The translations under genes and the position numbers were made by a program. The notes beneath the pieces were generated by a model. That model worked only from the letters and a program-made list of their open reading frames with translations. It did no database searches and was not told the origin of the DNA. Shown here one piece after another: positions 17,284-26,855 of a DNA stretch of 64,000 nt. Origin of the DNA: Thalassobaculum sp. OXR-137 (GTDB taxonomy: Bacteria > Pseudomonadota > Alphaproteobacteria > Thalassobaculales > Thalassobaculaceae); NCBI RefSeq assembly GCF_034377285.1, contig NZ_CP139715.1, positions 3,146,001 to 3,210,000 on the forward strand, read 5' to 3'. Each line of letters starts with the position of its first letter. Position 1 is the stretch's first letter.

Positions 17284-17321
17284 CGGATGTATATCTTAAA
17301 GGCAACCAGGAGGTTGCCGAT

Positions 17322-17789
17322 ATGACCGATCGCATCGTCAAGCAGGTGGATCTGAAGGCCCCCGTCTCCCGAGTGTGGGAGGCACTGACCGATCACGTGA
17401 AGTTCGGGGAATGGTTCCGGGTTCGGCTCGACCAGCCCTTCGTGCCGGGGGCGGACTCCACCGGGCAGATGACCTATCCCGGCTACGAGCACATGCCCTG
17501 GTTCGCCACTGTGGAGCGGATGGAGCCGCAGCGCCTGTTCTCCTTCCGCTGGCATCACGCCGACGGGGACGACGGCAGCACGCTGACCGACGAGCCCGCC
17601 ACCCTGGTCGAATTCCGGTTGGAGCCGCTGCCGGGTGGTGCCGGGGAGGGCACGCGGCTGACCATCACCGAGAGCGGCTTCGAGGCGATCCCCGACCCGC
17701 GCCGACTGGAGATCCTGCGCGGCAACACCAGGGGCTGGGAGATGCAGGCGGAGAACCTGAAGGCCTATGTCGATGCCGTCGGCACCTGA
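17322..17789 (+). CDS. SRPBCC (AHSA1/START-like) domain protein
   Basis: 155 residues. The start VKQVDLKAPVSRVWEALTDHVKFGEWF, the middle YEHMPWFATVERMEPQRLFSFRWH and the helical end are typical of the SRPBCC hydrophobic-ligand fold, AHSA1 branch. AGGAGG lies 9 bases before the ATG. The gene overlaps the ArsR regulator gene downstream; this pairing is common in alphaproteobacteria and suggests that a hydrophobic ligand or stress signal is sensed by the regulator. Confidence 0.88.
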   Translation: MTDRIVKQVDLKAPVSRVWEALTDHVKFGEWFRVRLDQPFVPGADSTGQMTYPGYEHMPWFATVERMEPQRLFSFRWHHADGDDGSTLTDEPATLVEFRLEPLPGGAGEGTRLTITESGFEAIPDPRRLEILRGNTRGWEMQAENLKAYVDAVGT

Positions 17790-18132
17790 TCCGGCACCGC
17801 GGCGCCCGTCCCAGCCGGACCGGGACCGGGCCGCGCGGGTCTTCGCGGCCTTGGGCGACGGGACCCGGCTGGCCCTGCTGTCCCGCCTCTGCGAGGGCAG
17901 CCCCCGGTCGCTGGTGGAACTGACCGAGGGCACCGGCCTGACCCGCCAGGGGGTGGCCAAGCATCTGGGCGTGCTGGAACAGGCGGGCGTGGTCGCCCGC
18001 AGCCGCGTCGGCCGCGAAAGCCGCTTTTCCGTGCGCCAGGAAAGCCTGGCCGACGCCCGCCGCTACCTGGACACCGCCTCGCGGCAATGGGACGAGGCGA
18101 TCGAGCGGCTGAAGGGGTTTGTGGAGGGGTGA
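17773..18132 (+). CDS. ArsR-family transcriptional regulator
   Basis: 119 residues. The winged helix-turn-helix is clear: ALGDGTRLALLSRLCEG, SLVELTEGTGLTRQGVAKHLGVLEQAGVV and the wing SRVGRESRFSV. It lacks the ELCVCDL cysteine metal site of classical ArsR/SmtB, so it is the SRPBCC-associated subclass rather than an arsenic sensor. The ATG at 17773 has GAAGG 9 bases upstream; 17767 is the alternative start. Both overlap the end of the SRPBCC gene. It probably binds the palindrome at 17248. Confidence 0.88.
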   Translation: MPSAPDPAPRRPSQPDRDRAARVFAALGDGTRLALLSRLCEGSPRSLVELTEGTGLTRQGVAKHLGVLEQAGVVARSRVGRESRFSVRQESLADARRYLDTASRQWDEAIERLKGFVEG

Positions 18133-18276
18133 GGGCTACACCTGTGTGTCGGCGGATATTTGAAGAGCTATTGAATATGAGCCGAGCGGCCCTCAATCAG
18201 TAAAGCGCAGATGTTCCCGTTTTGATCTAGTGGAGATTTGATCGCCTAAAATTCTTGGTTGTGGTTTGATTGCCGC

Positions 18277-18789
18277 ATGCCGGTGGAACTGCCCGAAATC
18301 GCAGCAGCTTACAAAGTCATACCCGGAACACCGAAATGGGAGTTCCGTGACGCTGAGCGTCTTACGTTAGTGAGTGCTTTAGATATAGACGGAATTACAA
18401 TTGAAGGGCTGAGATTTCGATCTACAGCGTTTGTGCGGTTGCCTCAGGAGTGTGTGACCTTCCAGCTGGAGTATCTACCTCCGCGCAGCAACGTCAAAGG
18501 TGGCGCGTTTGAGCGGCTGGAATGGCGTCCCTTAAAAGGCCATAATAACAAAGGGATAGGGCCTCCAGAATTGCAGCATTTTCAGCAGCAGGGCACTCAC
18601 CACCATCTATTCGATGTCAATTGGAGAGCGCAGGCGAAGAGAGTTCGCCGGGGGGAACTGCCAATTTCGATCCCGGTAGATCCTGATCCAGCCTCCTTTG
18701 AGGAGGTGCTTGCTTTGGTGGGGGAAAAATTTAGAATCAACAATATACATGTTGTGGTTCCACCGCCGTGGGAGGCGACGCTGCTGTGA
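18277..18789 (+). CDS. hypothetical protein, first gene of an AT-rich two-gene module
   Basis: 170 residues, no signal peptide or membrane segment. I recognise no family. A histidine-rich stretch, LQHFQQQGTHHHLFDVNW (about residues 98-115), stands out as a possible metal or active site; the C terminus has NNIHVVVPPPW. GC content is about half, well below the 65-70% of neighbours, and codon choice differs, so lateral transfer is likely. The stop codon overlaps the GTG start of the next gene (GTGA). No good ribosome site precedes the ATG at 18277; TTG at 18259 is an alternative. Confidence 0.72.
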   Translation: MPVELPEIAAAYKVIPGTPKWEFRDAERLTLVSALDIDGITIEGLRFRSTAFVRLPQECVTFQLEYLPPRSNVKGGAFERLEWRPLKGHNNKGIGPPELQHFQQQGTHHHLFDVNWRAQAKRVRRGELPISIPVDPDPASFEEVLALVGEKFRINNIHVVVPPPWEATLL

Positions 18790-19553
18790 ATACCGTTGTT
18801 GCTCAACGGGATATCGAGCAGTTCAGGAAAATTGTCGAGGATGCGGCAAGCAAGCTCGTCAGCACCCAGCATAGACCTGACAGCTCATACATACAGACGC
18901 CACTCCTATACCCGAGTGGCGCCAATGTGGTCGTGCGCGTCGATGGGGGGCCGGAGAGATTTACGATTTCAGACTTCGGTACTGGATACAATGAAGCTGA
19001 GTTGATGGGTGGAACGCATATGTTTGCCCGCCATGCTCGATTGATCGCAGAGGCCGCTGGAGTCGGTTTCGACCATCATGCGTTTTTCGTGGTGCATGTG
19101 GTACGTGCACAATTACCAGGAGCGATCATAGCTGTTTCAAATTGTAGCCAAGAAGCAGTACACGTCTCTGCGCTTCGCATGGCGGAGAGAAAAACTAAAG
19201 ATGAAGTTGAGAGGCTATACAATACTCTGGTGGGCGTTTTTAAAAAGGATAACGTGCAAAAGGATGCAGAAGTAATTGGTGCATCAAATACTAAGCATCA
19301 TGTGAGTACGCTTGTTACTGCCTCAAGGCGTGGCTCTGTTTTTGATTTTGTGGCGAACCATCATAATTCGATAGCCCACGCTTCTATGAAATTCAGCGAC
19401 ATAGCTCGTTTGGAGACACCTCCTGAGCGCGTTGCAGTTGTCCGTAACAAGTCGGAAATGGGAACTTATCTCGAACTGCTTTCGCAGTCGGCAAATGTCA
19501 TTGATAGAGAAGCATCTACTGCTGCGTATAAGCGATTAGTCGAGGCCGCGTGA
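18786..19553 (+). CDS. DUF1828-like protein, second gene of the AT-rich module
   Basis: 255 residues starting at GTG 18786 inside the stop codon of the previous gene. The N-terminal half (QTPLLYPSGANVVVRVDGG, then RFTISDFGTGYNEAELMG and an Arg-containing helix) resembles the DUF1828 pattern of a small alpha/beta domain with a conserved SD-G motif. That family occurs in mobile and defence-associated genes but has no established activity. The C-terminal half (from about 140) is unrecognised. GC is about half, as in its partner. A toxin-antitoxin or phage-defence role is inference from layout and composition only. Confidence 0.72.
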   Translation: MNTVVAQRDIEQFRKIVEDAASKLVSTQHRPDSSYIQTPLLYPSGANVVVRVDGGPERFTISDFGTGYNEAELMGGTHMFARHARLIAEAAGVGFDHHAFFVVHVVRAQLPGAIIAVSNCSQEAVHVSALRMAERKTKDEVERLYNTLVGVFKKDNVQKDAEVIGASNTKHHVSTLVTASRRGSVFDFVANHHNSIAHASMKFSDIARLETPPERVAVVRNKSEMGTYLELLSQSANVIDREASTAAYKRLVEAA

Positions 19554-19745
19554 TAGTTTGTGCTGGTTAGAGCATGTTCAGCAGTATTGGATTTTAGGAA
19601 ACTCCCTCCCTTGCATTCCCGCCCCCCGGGGCGCTCAAATAGGGGCAGGCCGCGCCAAAAGCGGCCGCAGCAAGATTCCCGCTGGACTGTCACTCCTGAC
19701 ACGACCGCCAAGGATCGGCACCAGATTCCACCGGAGGAAACCGCC

Positions 19746-20528
19746 ATGAACGACATGACCCCCGTGAAGGTCGCCCGCCCCGCCGGTATCAGCGACGCCG
19801 AGTGGCAGCTCCGGGTCGAGCTCGCCGCCGCCTACCGCATGGTCGATTATTTCGGCTGGTGCGAGCTGATCTACGGCCACCTCACCGCCAAGGTGCCGGG
19901 CCCCGACCTGCATTTCCTCATCAACCCCTACGGCCTGAACTACGACGAGGTCACCGCCTCCAACCTGGTGAAGATCGACGTCGAGGGGAACAAGATCGAC
20001 ACGGACAACCCATACGGGGTGAACCAGGCCGGCTTCGTCATCCATTCCGCCGTCCACATGGCCCATAGCGAGCTGCACCAGGTGGTGATGCACACCCATT
20101 CGCGCTCGGGCATGGCGATCGCCGCGGTCAAGGAGGGCGTGCTGCCGATCTCCATGGGCTCCACCGCCTTCGTCGACCGGATCAGCTACCACGACTACGA
20201 GGGCGTCAGCCTGTATCTCGACGAGCGAGACCGCATCGTGGAGAGCCTGGGCGACAACCACGCCATGGTGCTGAAGAACCACGGGCTGCTGACCACCGGC
20301 CGCACCGTGGCCGAGGCCTTCCTGTGGCTGTACCGGCTGGAGCGCGCGGCCCAGGTGCAGATCGATGCCGGCTCGGCCGGGACCCTGAACATCATCACCG
20401 ACAACGTCGCCAAGAAGTCCGGCGCCGACGTCAACGGCTTCGCGGAATCCGCCGCCGAATACGGCGCACTGGAATTCGCCGCCCTGATGCGCAAGATGGA
20501 CAGGATCGACCCCAGCTTCCGCGACTGA
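19746..20528 (+). CDS. class II aldolase/adducin family protein
   Basis: 260 residues. Zinc ligands of the family are visible in MHTHSRSG (His116, His118) and the later conserved LKNHGLLTTG. The N-terminal DYFGWCELIYGHLTAKVPG and the LINPYGLNYDEVTASNLVKID segment match the class II aldolase/adducin fold, which in bacteria splits sugar phosphates or decarboxylates hydroxy acids. GGAGGAAACCGCC precedes the ATG at 19746. No sugar kinase or isomerase lies nearby, so the substrate is open. Confidence 0.88.
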   Translation: MNDMTPVKVARPAGISDAEWQLRVELAAAYRMVDYFGWCELIYGHLTAKVPGPDLHFLINPYGLNYDEVTASNLVKIDVEGNKIDTDNPYGVNQAGFVIHSAVHMAHSELHQVVMHTHSRSGMAIAAVKEGVLPISMGSTAFVDRISYHDYEGVSLYLDERDRIVESLGDNHAMVLKNHGLLTTGRTVAEAFLWLYRLERAAQVQIDAGSAGTLNIITDNVAKKSGADVNGFAESAAEYGALEFAALMRKMDRIDPSFRD

Positions 20529-20601
20529 CCCCGGCCAATCCCGGCCTTGAGCCGGGACGGGGCGGGGCCGGTAGGGGGCGCAACCGGCACAGACGGGAAT
20601 C

Positions 20602-21057
20602 ATGCAGGCGGACGAGACCGACGAACGGTTCTGGGAGCGCAAACCGCTCTCGGCGATGACCCCGGCCGAGTGGGAGAGCCTGTGCGACGGCTGCGGCAAG
20701 TGTTGCCTGGTCAAGCTGCAGGACGCCGATACCGACGAGATCTCCTATACGGACGTCGCCTGCAAGCTGCTGGACTGCGATAGCTGCCGCTGCTCGGACT
20801 ATCCCAACCGCAAGAAGATCGTGCCGGACTGCGTGGTGCTCAGCGTCAAGCTGGTGAGCCAGCTCAAGTGGATGCCTTCGACCTGCGCCTACCGCCTGCT
20901 GAACGAGGGCAGGCCGCTCTACTGGTGGCACCCGCTGGTCAGCGGCGACGCCAACACCGTGCACGAGGCCGGGATCTCCGTGCGCGGCCGGGCGATCTCG
21001 GAGACGGTGGTGGACGACGAGGAGCTGCTCGAGCACATCGTCGACTGGCCGGCGTGA
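20602..21057 (+). CDS. UPF0260 (YcgN-like) cysteine-cluster protein
   Basis: 151 residues. CDGCGKCC (Cys28, 31, 34, 35), [14 protein letters not shown] and the second half with [11 protein letters not shown] and WHPLVSG are the hallmarks of the UPF0260/YcgN family, thought to bind zinc or an iron centre. The function in bacteria is not established. Monocistronic; a CCGACTTCCTGGA-type repeat begins 19 bases after its stop. Confidence 0.88.
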   Translation: MQADETDERFWERKPLSAMTPAEWESLCDGCGKCCLVKLQDADTDEISYTDVACKLLDCDSCRCSDYPNRKKIVPDCVVLSVKLVSQLKWMPSTCAYRLLNEGRPLYWWHPLVSGDANTVHEAGISVRGRAISETVVDDEELLEHIVDWPA

Positions 21058-21075
21058 GGGGGAACTTTTCTTTTA

Positions 21076-21173
21076 CCGACTTCCTGGACGCTCCGAAGGA
21101 GTGATCCAGGACCCTGTGATCGACGCCGGGGACACGGTCCTGGATAGGACCTTCGGCCCTTCCAGGACGTCGG
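21076..21173. repeat. palindromic intergenic element, family CCGACTTCCTGGA, copy A
   Basis: 98 bases bounded by CCGACTTCCTGGA and an imperfect complement (TCCAGGACGTCGG), with inner GATCCAGGA and TCCTGGAT arms. It is the shortest and most degenerate of five copies in the window (others at 39874, 40113, 43425, 43674). It lies between the UPF0260 gene and a small membrane-protein gene. Confidence 0.8.
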
Positions 21174-21267
21174 TTGGGGGGAGAAGGTGACCGTCGCAGG
21201 ACTGGCACCGGGCCCGCGCGATCCCCATATCCCGACCACCTGAACAGCGTATGAGAATGAGGACCCG

Positions 21268-21546
21268 ATGAGCCGAGGCATGTGGATACTGGCGGCGATT
21301 CTCGCCGTGCTGGCCATCAGTCAGATCTATATGGCCGAGAGCGGCAAGCTCGACCGGCCCTGGGCGGAGTGCAAGGAGAGCCTGTTCACCCAGGTCTTCT
21401 CCAACACCTGCACCCCGCGCGACGGCGGCCTGGGCCCGAGCACCGCCGACGGTCAGGTGGCGCCCGCTCCAGCCCCCGAGCGCGAACAGAGCGGCGGCCG
21501 GATCTCGGTCGAGGGCGGCATCGACAAGGTCGACCGCGGCCAGTGA
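21268..21546 (+). CDS. small single-pass membrane or exported protein, 92 aa
   Basis: 92 residues. One hydrophobic segment (residues 5-21) is followed by a short soluble region with two cysteines (KLDRPWAECKES, FSNTCTPRDG) and a Pro/Ala-rich tail. No recognised family. The ATG follows GAGGACCCG. It is probably exported or anchored with the tail outside. Little else can be said. Confidence 0.65.
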   Translation: MSRGMWILAAILAVLAISQIYMAESGKLDRPWAECKESLFTQVFSNTCTPRDGGLGPSTADGQVAPAPAPEREQSGGRISVEGGIDKVDRGQ

Positions 21547-21600
21547 TCGGCCGGCGGACCCGCCCCTGACCGGGGCGGGCTGCCGGGCGACGGCTGGCGC

Positions 21601-22164
21601 TCAGAGTGCGCCGGCCGCCTTCAGCTCGTCGAGGCGGGTGTTGCTCTCCTCGAACAGGCGCACCAGCTTCTCGCTGTCGTAGGGCGCCTCCTTCAGGGTC
21701 TCGTCGTCCCACTCGCTGCGGCCCGGCGCGAAGAAATCGCCGCCATAGACATGCAGCGCGCCGGTCAGCTTCGACAGCGGATTGGTGACCGAGTGGATCG
21801 CCGTCTCGCCGAGCCAGACCGCTTCCTTCTCGCCCATCTCCTTGCCGCCGAGCTGCTGCAGCCCCTCCGGCGTGCGCCGCCAGAAGGTGTTCAGCTCAGC
21901 CCCGGTATAGATGCCGATCGACGCCCACATGTTGTGGTTGTGCGGCATCAGGTGCATCTCCGGTCCCCAGACCAGGTTCAGCACGGTCAGCCGGTCGGAG
22001 CGGTGCAGGGTGTTGACCCCGGCCTGCTGCGGCTCGCCCAGCGCCTTCATCAGCGCGCTCGGGTCTTCCACCGCGCGGGCGACGACCTCCTGGGCCGCGC
22101 GCTCCGGCGTCTTCTCGTCCAGGGCCGCGTAACACTCCTCGATGAACCGATCGAGATCGAACAT
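21601..22164 (-). CDS. cupin-fold (cysteine dioxygenase-like) predicted metalloenzyme
   Basis: 187 residues. MPHNHNMWASIGIYTG (near 73-88) supplies the cupin metal histidines and AIHSVTNPLSKLTGALHVYGGDFF provides the third His. This resembles the COG5553-type double-stranded beta-helix enzymes related to cysteine dioxygenase. GGAGGATACCA precedes the ATG. The substrate is unknown; thiol oxygenation is possible by family resemblance only. Confidence 0.8.
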   Translation of the reverse strand: MFDLDRFIEECYAALDEKTPERAAQEVVARAVEDPSALMKALGEPQQAGVNTLHRSDRLTVLNLVWGPEMHLMPHNHNMWASIGIYTGAELNTFWRRTPEGLQQLGGKEMGEKEAVWLGETAIHSVTNPLSKLTGALHVYGGDFFAPGRSEWDDETLKEAPYDSEKLVRLFEESNTRLDELKAAGAL

Positions 22165-22252
22165 TGGTATCCTCCCAAATCTGTTGCCCGGAGTATGCCG
22201 CAGCCGCCGGGCCCATGGAATGCGCCGAAGGCGGCTGCGGCGGTTCGTATCA

Positions 22253-22982
<730 letters not shown>

Positions 22983-23048
22983 GCGCCGCACCACCGGTGC
23001 GGCGGCGGGACACTACAGCGGCGGCACGGGGGCGTCGAGAGGGCCGAT

Positions 23049-24506
23049 CTATGCCGGGCGCGGCGGGAAGACGATGGTGACCGTGGTGCCCGCGTCCGGC
23101 GCGCTGTCGATACCGAGGGTGCCGCCGTGCAGCTCCATCAGCGACTTGCAGATGGCCAGCCCCAGCCCGACACCTTCGCGCGAGACCATGTGTCCGCTGC
23201 CGACCTGGCCGAACCGTTCCAGCGCGCGTTCGACCTCCGGCGCGGTCATGCCGATGCCGGTGTCGCGGATCGTGATCCGCACGCCGCCCTCGTTGGTCGC
23301 CTCGGAGGAGACGGCGACCGAGCCGCCGTTCGGCGTGAACTTGATCGCGTTCTCGGCGAGGTTCAGGACGATCTGTTTGATGCGCAGGCTGTCCGCGAAG
23401 GCGGGCGGGGTGTCGGGTGCGGCCTCGAAGGTCAGGGCGATGTCCTTCGAGCTGGCCCGCGGCGTCAGCATCGCCGCGCATTCCCGGAACACGTCGCCGA
23501 CGCCGACATATTGCGGGGCGATGGTGAGCTGGCCCGCCTCGATCCGCGCCACGTCCAGGACCTCGTTGATCAGTTCGAGCAGATGCATGCCGGACTCGTG
23601 GACGTAGCGGGCGCATTCCAGATACCGGTCGTCGCCGACGGGGCCGTAGACCCGCTGGCTGATCATCCCGGCAAAGCCGATGATCGAGTTCAGGGGCGTG
23701 CGCAGTTCATGGCTCATATTGGCCAGGAAGTCGGTCTTGGAGCGGTTGGCCATCTCGGCTTGAAGCAGCGCGCGGCGAAGTTCCTGGGTGCGGTCGCGGA
23801 CATTGCGTTCCAAGTCGCGGTTGGCGGCCTCCAGCGCGCTCTTCGCCTCGAGCAGGTCGTGCTGGGCGTGCTTGAGCGCGGTGATGTCGGTCTGCAGGAC
23901 CAGCAGCCCGCCGTCGCGGGTCGGCTTGGCCCGGATCAGATAGGTGGTGCCGTTGGGGCGGGTCACCTCCTTCACGATCTCCCGGCCGCTGCGCCGTTCG
24001 GCCAGGATCTCCTGGATCCGGGACTCCGGGGCGATCTCGGCCTTCACGTCCTTGGTCCGCTGGTTGAGCCGGAGCAGCTCCTCCATCGTGTAGGTCGTGA
24101 TCTGGTCCTGCGGCGGCACCTCGGGATTCAGCTCGTGGTACCGGTTGTTGGTGAACACCACCCGCTCGTTGGAGTCATAGAGCCAGACGCCGTCCGACGA
24201 GGTGTCGAGGGCGGAGCGCAGCATCTCGGACGTCGTGGTGCTGGTGTTCAGGGTGCGGGTGAACCGCAGCAGACCGATGGCGAAAAGCGCCATGCCGGCG
24301 GCGACCGGGAGCAGCTCGGCGAGCCCATAGCGGTCCGCGATCAGGGCGTGGCCCGCCTCGGACGCGGCGAACCCGACGAAGCCGGCGGCCATCCAGCGCA
24401 GACCGGGGCGGACGCCGGGCGCGTGAGTGCGCGAGATCCAGACCAGCAGGAATGCGATCGAGAGAAACAGGAAGGTCTGAACTGCGTCCGACTGAAAGGA
24501 TGTCAC
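23049..24506 (-). CDS. membrane sensor histidine kinase with PAS domain
   Basis: About 485 residues from a GTG at 24506, chosen because it directly precedes the first hydrophobic segment (no strong ribosome site; the open frame extends to 24644). Three to four N-terminal membrane helices, then a PAS domain (SALDTSSDGVWLYDSNERVVFTNNRYHELNP) and a short coiled coil (LEAANRDLERNVRDRTQEL), then HisKA with MSHELRTPLNS, N box NLAENAIKFTPN, G1 DTGIGM and G2 GVGLGLA. Orphan: no response regulator is adjacent. Confidence 0.85.
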   Translation of the reverse strand: MTSFQSDAVQTFLFLSIAFLLVWISRTHAPGVRPGLRWMAAGFVGFAASEAGHALIADRYGLAELLPVAAGMALFAIGLLRFTRTLNTSTTTSEMLRSALDTSSDGVWLYDSNERVVFTNNRYHELNPEVPPQDQITTYTMEELLRLNQRTKDVKAEIAPESRIQEILAERRSGREIVKEVTRPNGTTYLIRAKPTRDGGLLVLQTDITALKHAQHDLLEAKSALEAANRDLERNVRDRTQELRRALLQAEMANRSKTDFLANMSHELRTPLNSIIGFAGMISQRVYGPVGDDRYLECARYVHESGMHLLELINEVLDVARIEAGQLTIAPQYVGVGDVFRECAAMLTPRASSKDIALTFEAAPDTPPAFADSLRIKQIVLNLAENAIKFTPNGGSVAVSSEATNEGGVRITIRDTGIGMTAPEVERALERFGQVGSGHMVSREGVGLGLAICKSLMELHGGTLGIDSAPDAGTTVTIVFPPRPA

Positions 24507-24739
24507 CGATAATACCCAGGAGTTTCCGGTGTCTGACGGACAGAATAGCGGAACGGCGACTCCGTTAGAACCGGCGGACGGCCCTAAGGTCAAGGAGAGT
24601 TGGCCCGACCCGACCTCCGGGGAGCGACGGTCGCGGTGGCGCAACAGGTGTCGCGGCCCGATCGGCGCCCGTCAGCAGGGACCTCGTGTCTGCCCGCGGC
24701 TGAGGGGCGGACCGACCCTCCCACGATGAGAGCCGGCGC

Positions 24740-25897
24740 CTAGGTCTTCCCGCCCCGCCGCATCAGCCGGAAGGCCATCGGCGCCAGGATCACGATGAAG
24801 CCGATGCGGAAGATGTGGTGGGTGGCCACGAAGGCGACGTCGCGGCCGAGCGCCAGGGCGATCAGGCTCATCTCCGCCAGCCCGCCCGGGGCATAGGCCA
24901 GCACCAGAATGAACCACGGCACGCCGGTGATCCGCTCCAGCGCGAGCCCGAACAGCACGCCCGACACCATCAGGATTATGGTCGAGCCGATGGAAATCGT
25001 GACCACCCGCATGATCGTCTTCAGCGGTGTGCCGGCGAAGCGGCAGCCGATGCCGGTGCCCATCACCACCTGGGCGCAGGCGACGAGCAGGCTCGGCGGG
25101 CTCGCCTCGGTGACGCCGGCGAGGTGGATGATCCCCGACATCGCCATCGGCCCGACCAGGAAGGCGGCCGGAATGCGCAGCAGCTTGCCGACCACCGCGC
25201 CGATTACTGCGCAGCCGGCGAGGATCGCCCAGTCCTCCACCGCCATGTCGAGCCCGCCCCCCGGCGGCAGCAGGGTCGCCGAGGGCGTGTAGTCGGCGAA
25301 GATCCGGAACACGAACGGGATCGTCATGACGACGAGCAGAATGCGCGCGGAGTGGGTGAGGGCGATGATCCGGTCGTCGCCGCCCATGGCGCGGCCGACC
25401 AGCACCATCTCGTTCAGGCCGCCCGGCGAGGCCGAGAAGTAGGACGTCACCGCGTCGTAGCCGCCGACCTTGCGGAAATACCAGGTGACCAGCGACCCGG
25501 CGGTGATCGCGTAGACCAGCAGGCCGCTGATCGTGATCGCCCATTCCCCGGCGCGGTCGATCAGCTCGGGCCGGAAGGCGCTGCCCAGCATGACGCCCAA
25601 GACGGCGATCATCGCCGTGCGCAGCCGGTAGTCGATGCGGATATCGGCGCCGGCGACCGAGGCGATGGTGGTGGCGACCATGGCGCCCATCATCCAGGGC
25701 AGCGGCAGCTTGAGCCAGGCGAAGAGGAAGCCGCCGGCCGTCCCGATCGCCAGCGCCAGAACCATGGAGCCGCTGCGCTTGCCGGCGGTCATCTTGTCGC
25801 CGCCGGGCTTGCCGGGCGTCTCCTCCGGAATCAGGTCGTCGTCCGGGTCCGGGCCGCCGTTCTGCGGGCCGGCGGGTTTCTTGTCGCTCTCAACCAT
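24740..25897 (-). CDS. AbrB-family (COG3180) membrane protein
   Basis: 385 residues with an acidic soluble N terminus (about 45 residues) and roughly ten membrane helices. Internal repeats with AGGFLFAWLKLPLPWMMGAM and GAVVGKLLRIPAAFLVGPM are characteristic of the AbrB/YdhA-like putative ammonia monooxygenase family, now thought to be transporters. The SPGGLNEM and APGGLAEMSL motifs are in matching positions of the two halves. Its ATG overlaps the end of the aspartoacylase-like gene upstream in the annotation (25890), so the order on the minus strand is hydrolase behind transporter with coupled translation. Confidence 0.85.
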   Translation of the reverse strand: MVESDKKPAGPQNGGPDPDDDLIPEETPGKPGGDKMTAGKRSGSMVLALAIGTAGGFLFAWLKLPLPWMMGAMVATTIASVAGADIRIDYRLRTAMIAVLGVMLGSAFRPELIDRAGEWAITISGLLVYAITAGSLVTWYFRKVGGYDAVTSYFSASPGGLNEMVLVGRAMGGDDRIIALTHSARILLVVMTIPFVFRIFADYTPSATLLPPGGGLDMAVEDWAILAGCAVIGAVVGKLLRIPAAFLVGPMAMSGIIHLAGVTEASPPSLLVACAQVVMGTGIGCRFAGTPLKTIMRVVTISIGSTIILMVSGVLFGLALERITGVPWFILVLAYAPGGLAEMSLIALALGRDVAFVATHHIFRIGFIVILAPMAFRLMRRGGKT

Positions 25898-26855
25898 CGA
25901 CGATCCGTCCCAGGCGGACTGCCGTCTGGCCCGGGGCGGGCGCGCGCGACGGCATGATCAGAATGCAATTGTCATAGGGGGTGACCACCGGCTCGCCGTC
26001 GTCATGGGCGATCACGGTGCCGGCCCGCTCGATCTTCTCGGCGCCGAGATAGTCGGCCACGAAGGCGAAGTTCCGGCCCCGCGCGGTGATCGCCTCGGTG
26101 ACCTGGATGACCTCCTGGGGCGGCGGCGCGGCGCGGTGGGCGGCCGGGACGTCCTGCGGATCCAGCATGCCGGTCGCCACCAGGAACCGGTCGAACGCCT
26201 CTCGCGCCACCGGCAGGGTCCCGGCGGCCCAGTGTTGGCCGGCCTCCAGCAGCAGGGCGGCGCGCGGGTCGGACGGATCGTTGAAGACGCCGTAGTCGCG
26301 CATCCGCGCCCCGGCGGCGTGGCCGGCATCGGTGACGATGCTGGCCGGGGTGCCGACCTTGCGGGCCAGGGCCACGCCCTTGTCGCAGGACCCGGCCAGC
26401 ATCAGCGGCGGCACCGGGTTCGCCATGGAGTGGATGTCCAGCAGCATGTCGACCGTGTCGAGCAGCGGGCGGATGGCCCGGGCGCGGGCGAGCTCCACCG
26501 AGGAGCGCCGGCCGTCCAGGGTGGAGCGGTCCCAGACCCGGTTCATGTCCTCGTCGACGAAGCGCGACAGGGTCGGATAGGCGGGATCGAAGGATCGATA
26601 GGCGGCGACGTTGCAGAAGCCGAGGGTCAGCCGGCCGGCCCGCGGCCGCTTGCCGGAGGCCAGGAACGCGTCGAGCACGATGGCGCCGCACAGCTCGTTG
26701 CCATGGGTGATCGCGGTCACCATCACATGCGGGCCGTCCGTGCCCGAGTCGAGGGTGGTGAAGAACGGGATCCGGGTATTGCCGGCCCGCCAGCGCTCGA
26801 TATCCGGAGCCTGCAGTTCGACCGGCCAGGATCCGGAGGGACCGCTGGCGGTCAC
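25890..26855 (-). CDS. succinylglutamate desuccinylase/aspartoacylase family protein
   Basis: About 321 residues from GTG 26855 (GGTGA 4 bases before). Zinc motifs are THGNELCG (His and Glu), DIHSM (His) and the FVDEDMNRVWD segment; these match the AstE/AspA carboxypeptidase-like fold that removes acyl groups from N-acyl amino acids. The frame stays open far upstream across the antisense of dppA, which I regard as a shadow. It overlaps the start of the AbrB-family gene by 8 bases, suggesting an importer plus deacylase pair. Confidence 0.82.
   Translation of the reverse strand: MTASGPSGSWPVELQAPDIERWRAGNTRIPFFTTLDSGTDGPHVMVTAITHGNELCGAIVLDAFLASGKRPRAGRLTLGFCNVAAYRSFDPAYPTLSRFVDEDMNRVWDRSTLDGRRSSVELARARAIRPLLDTVDMLLDIHSMANPVPPLMLAGSCDKGVALARKVGTPASIVTDAGHAAGARMRDYGVFNDPSDPRAALLLEAGQHWAAGTLPVAREAFDRFLVATGMLDPQDVPAAHRAAPPPQEVIQVTEAITARGRNFAFVADYLGAEKIERAGTVIAHDDGEPVVTPYDNCILIMPSRAPAPGQTAVRLGRIVDG

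Noticed and set aside
17773-18132. Arsenic or metal resistance regulator
   Set aside because: The metal-binding cysteine motif of ArsR/SmtB is absent and no ars genes are present; the SRPBCC pairing explains it better.
18133-18276. tRNA or attachment site beside the AT-rich module
   Set aside because: Read on both strands; no cloverleaf, no TTCGA-type arm and no direct repeat flanking the module was found.
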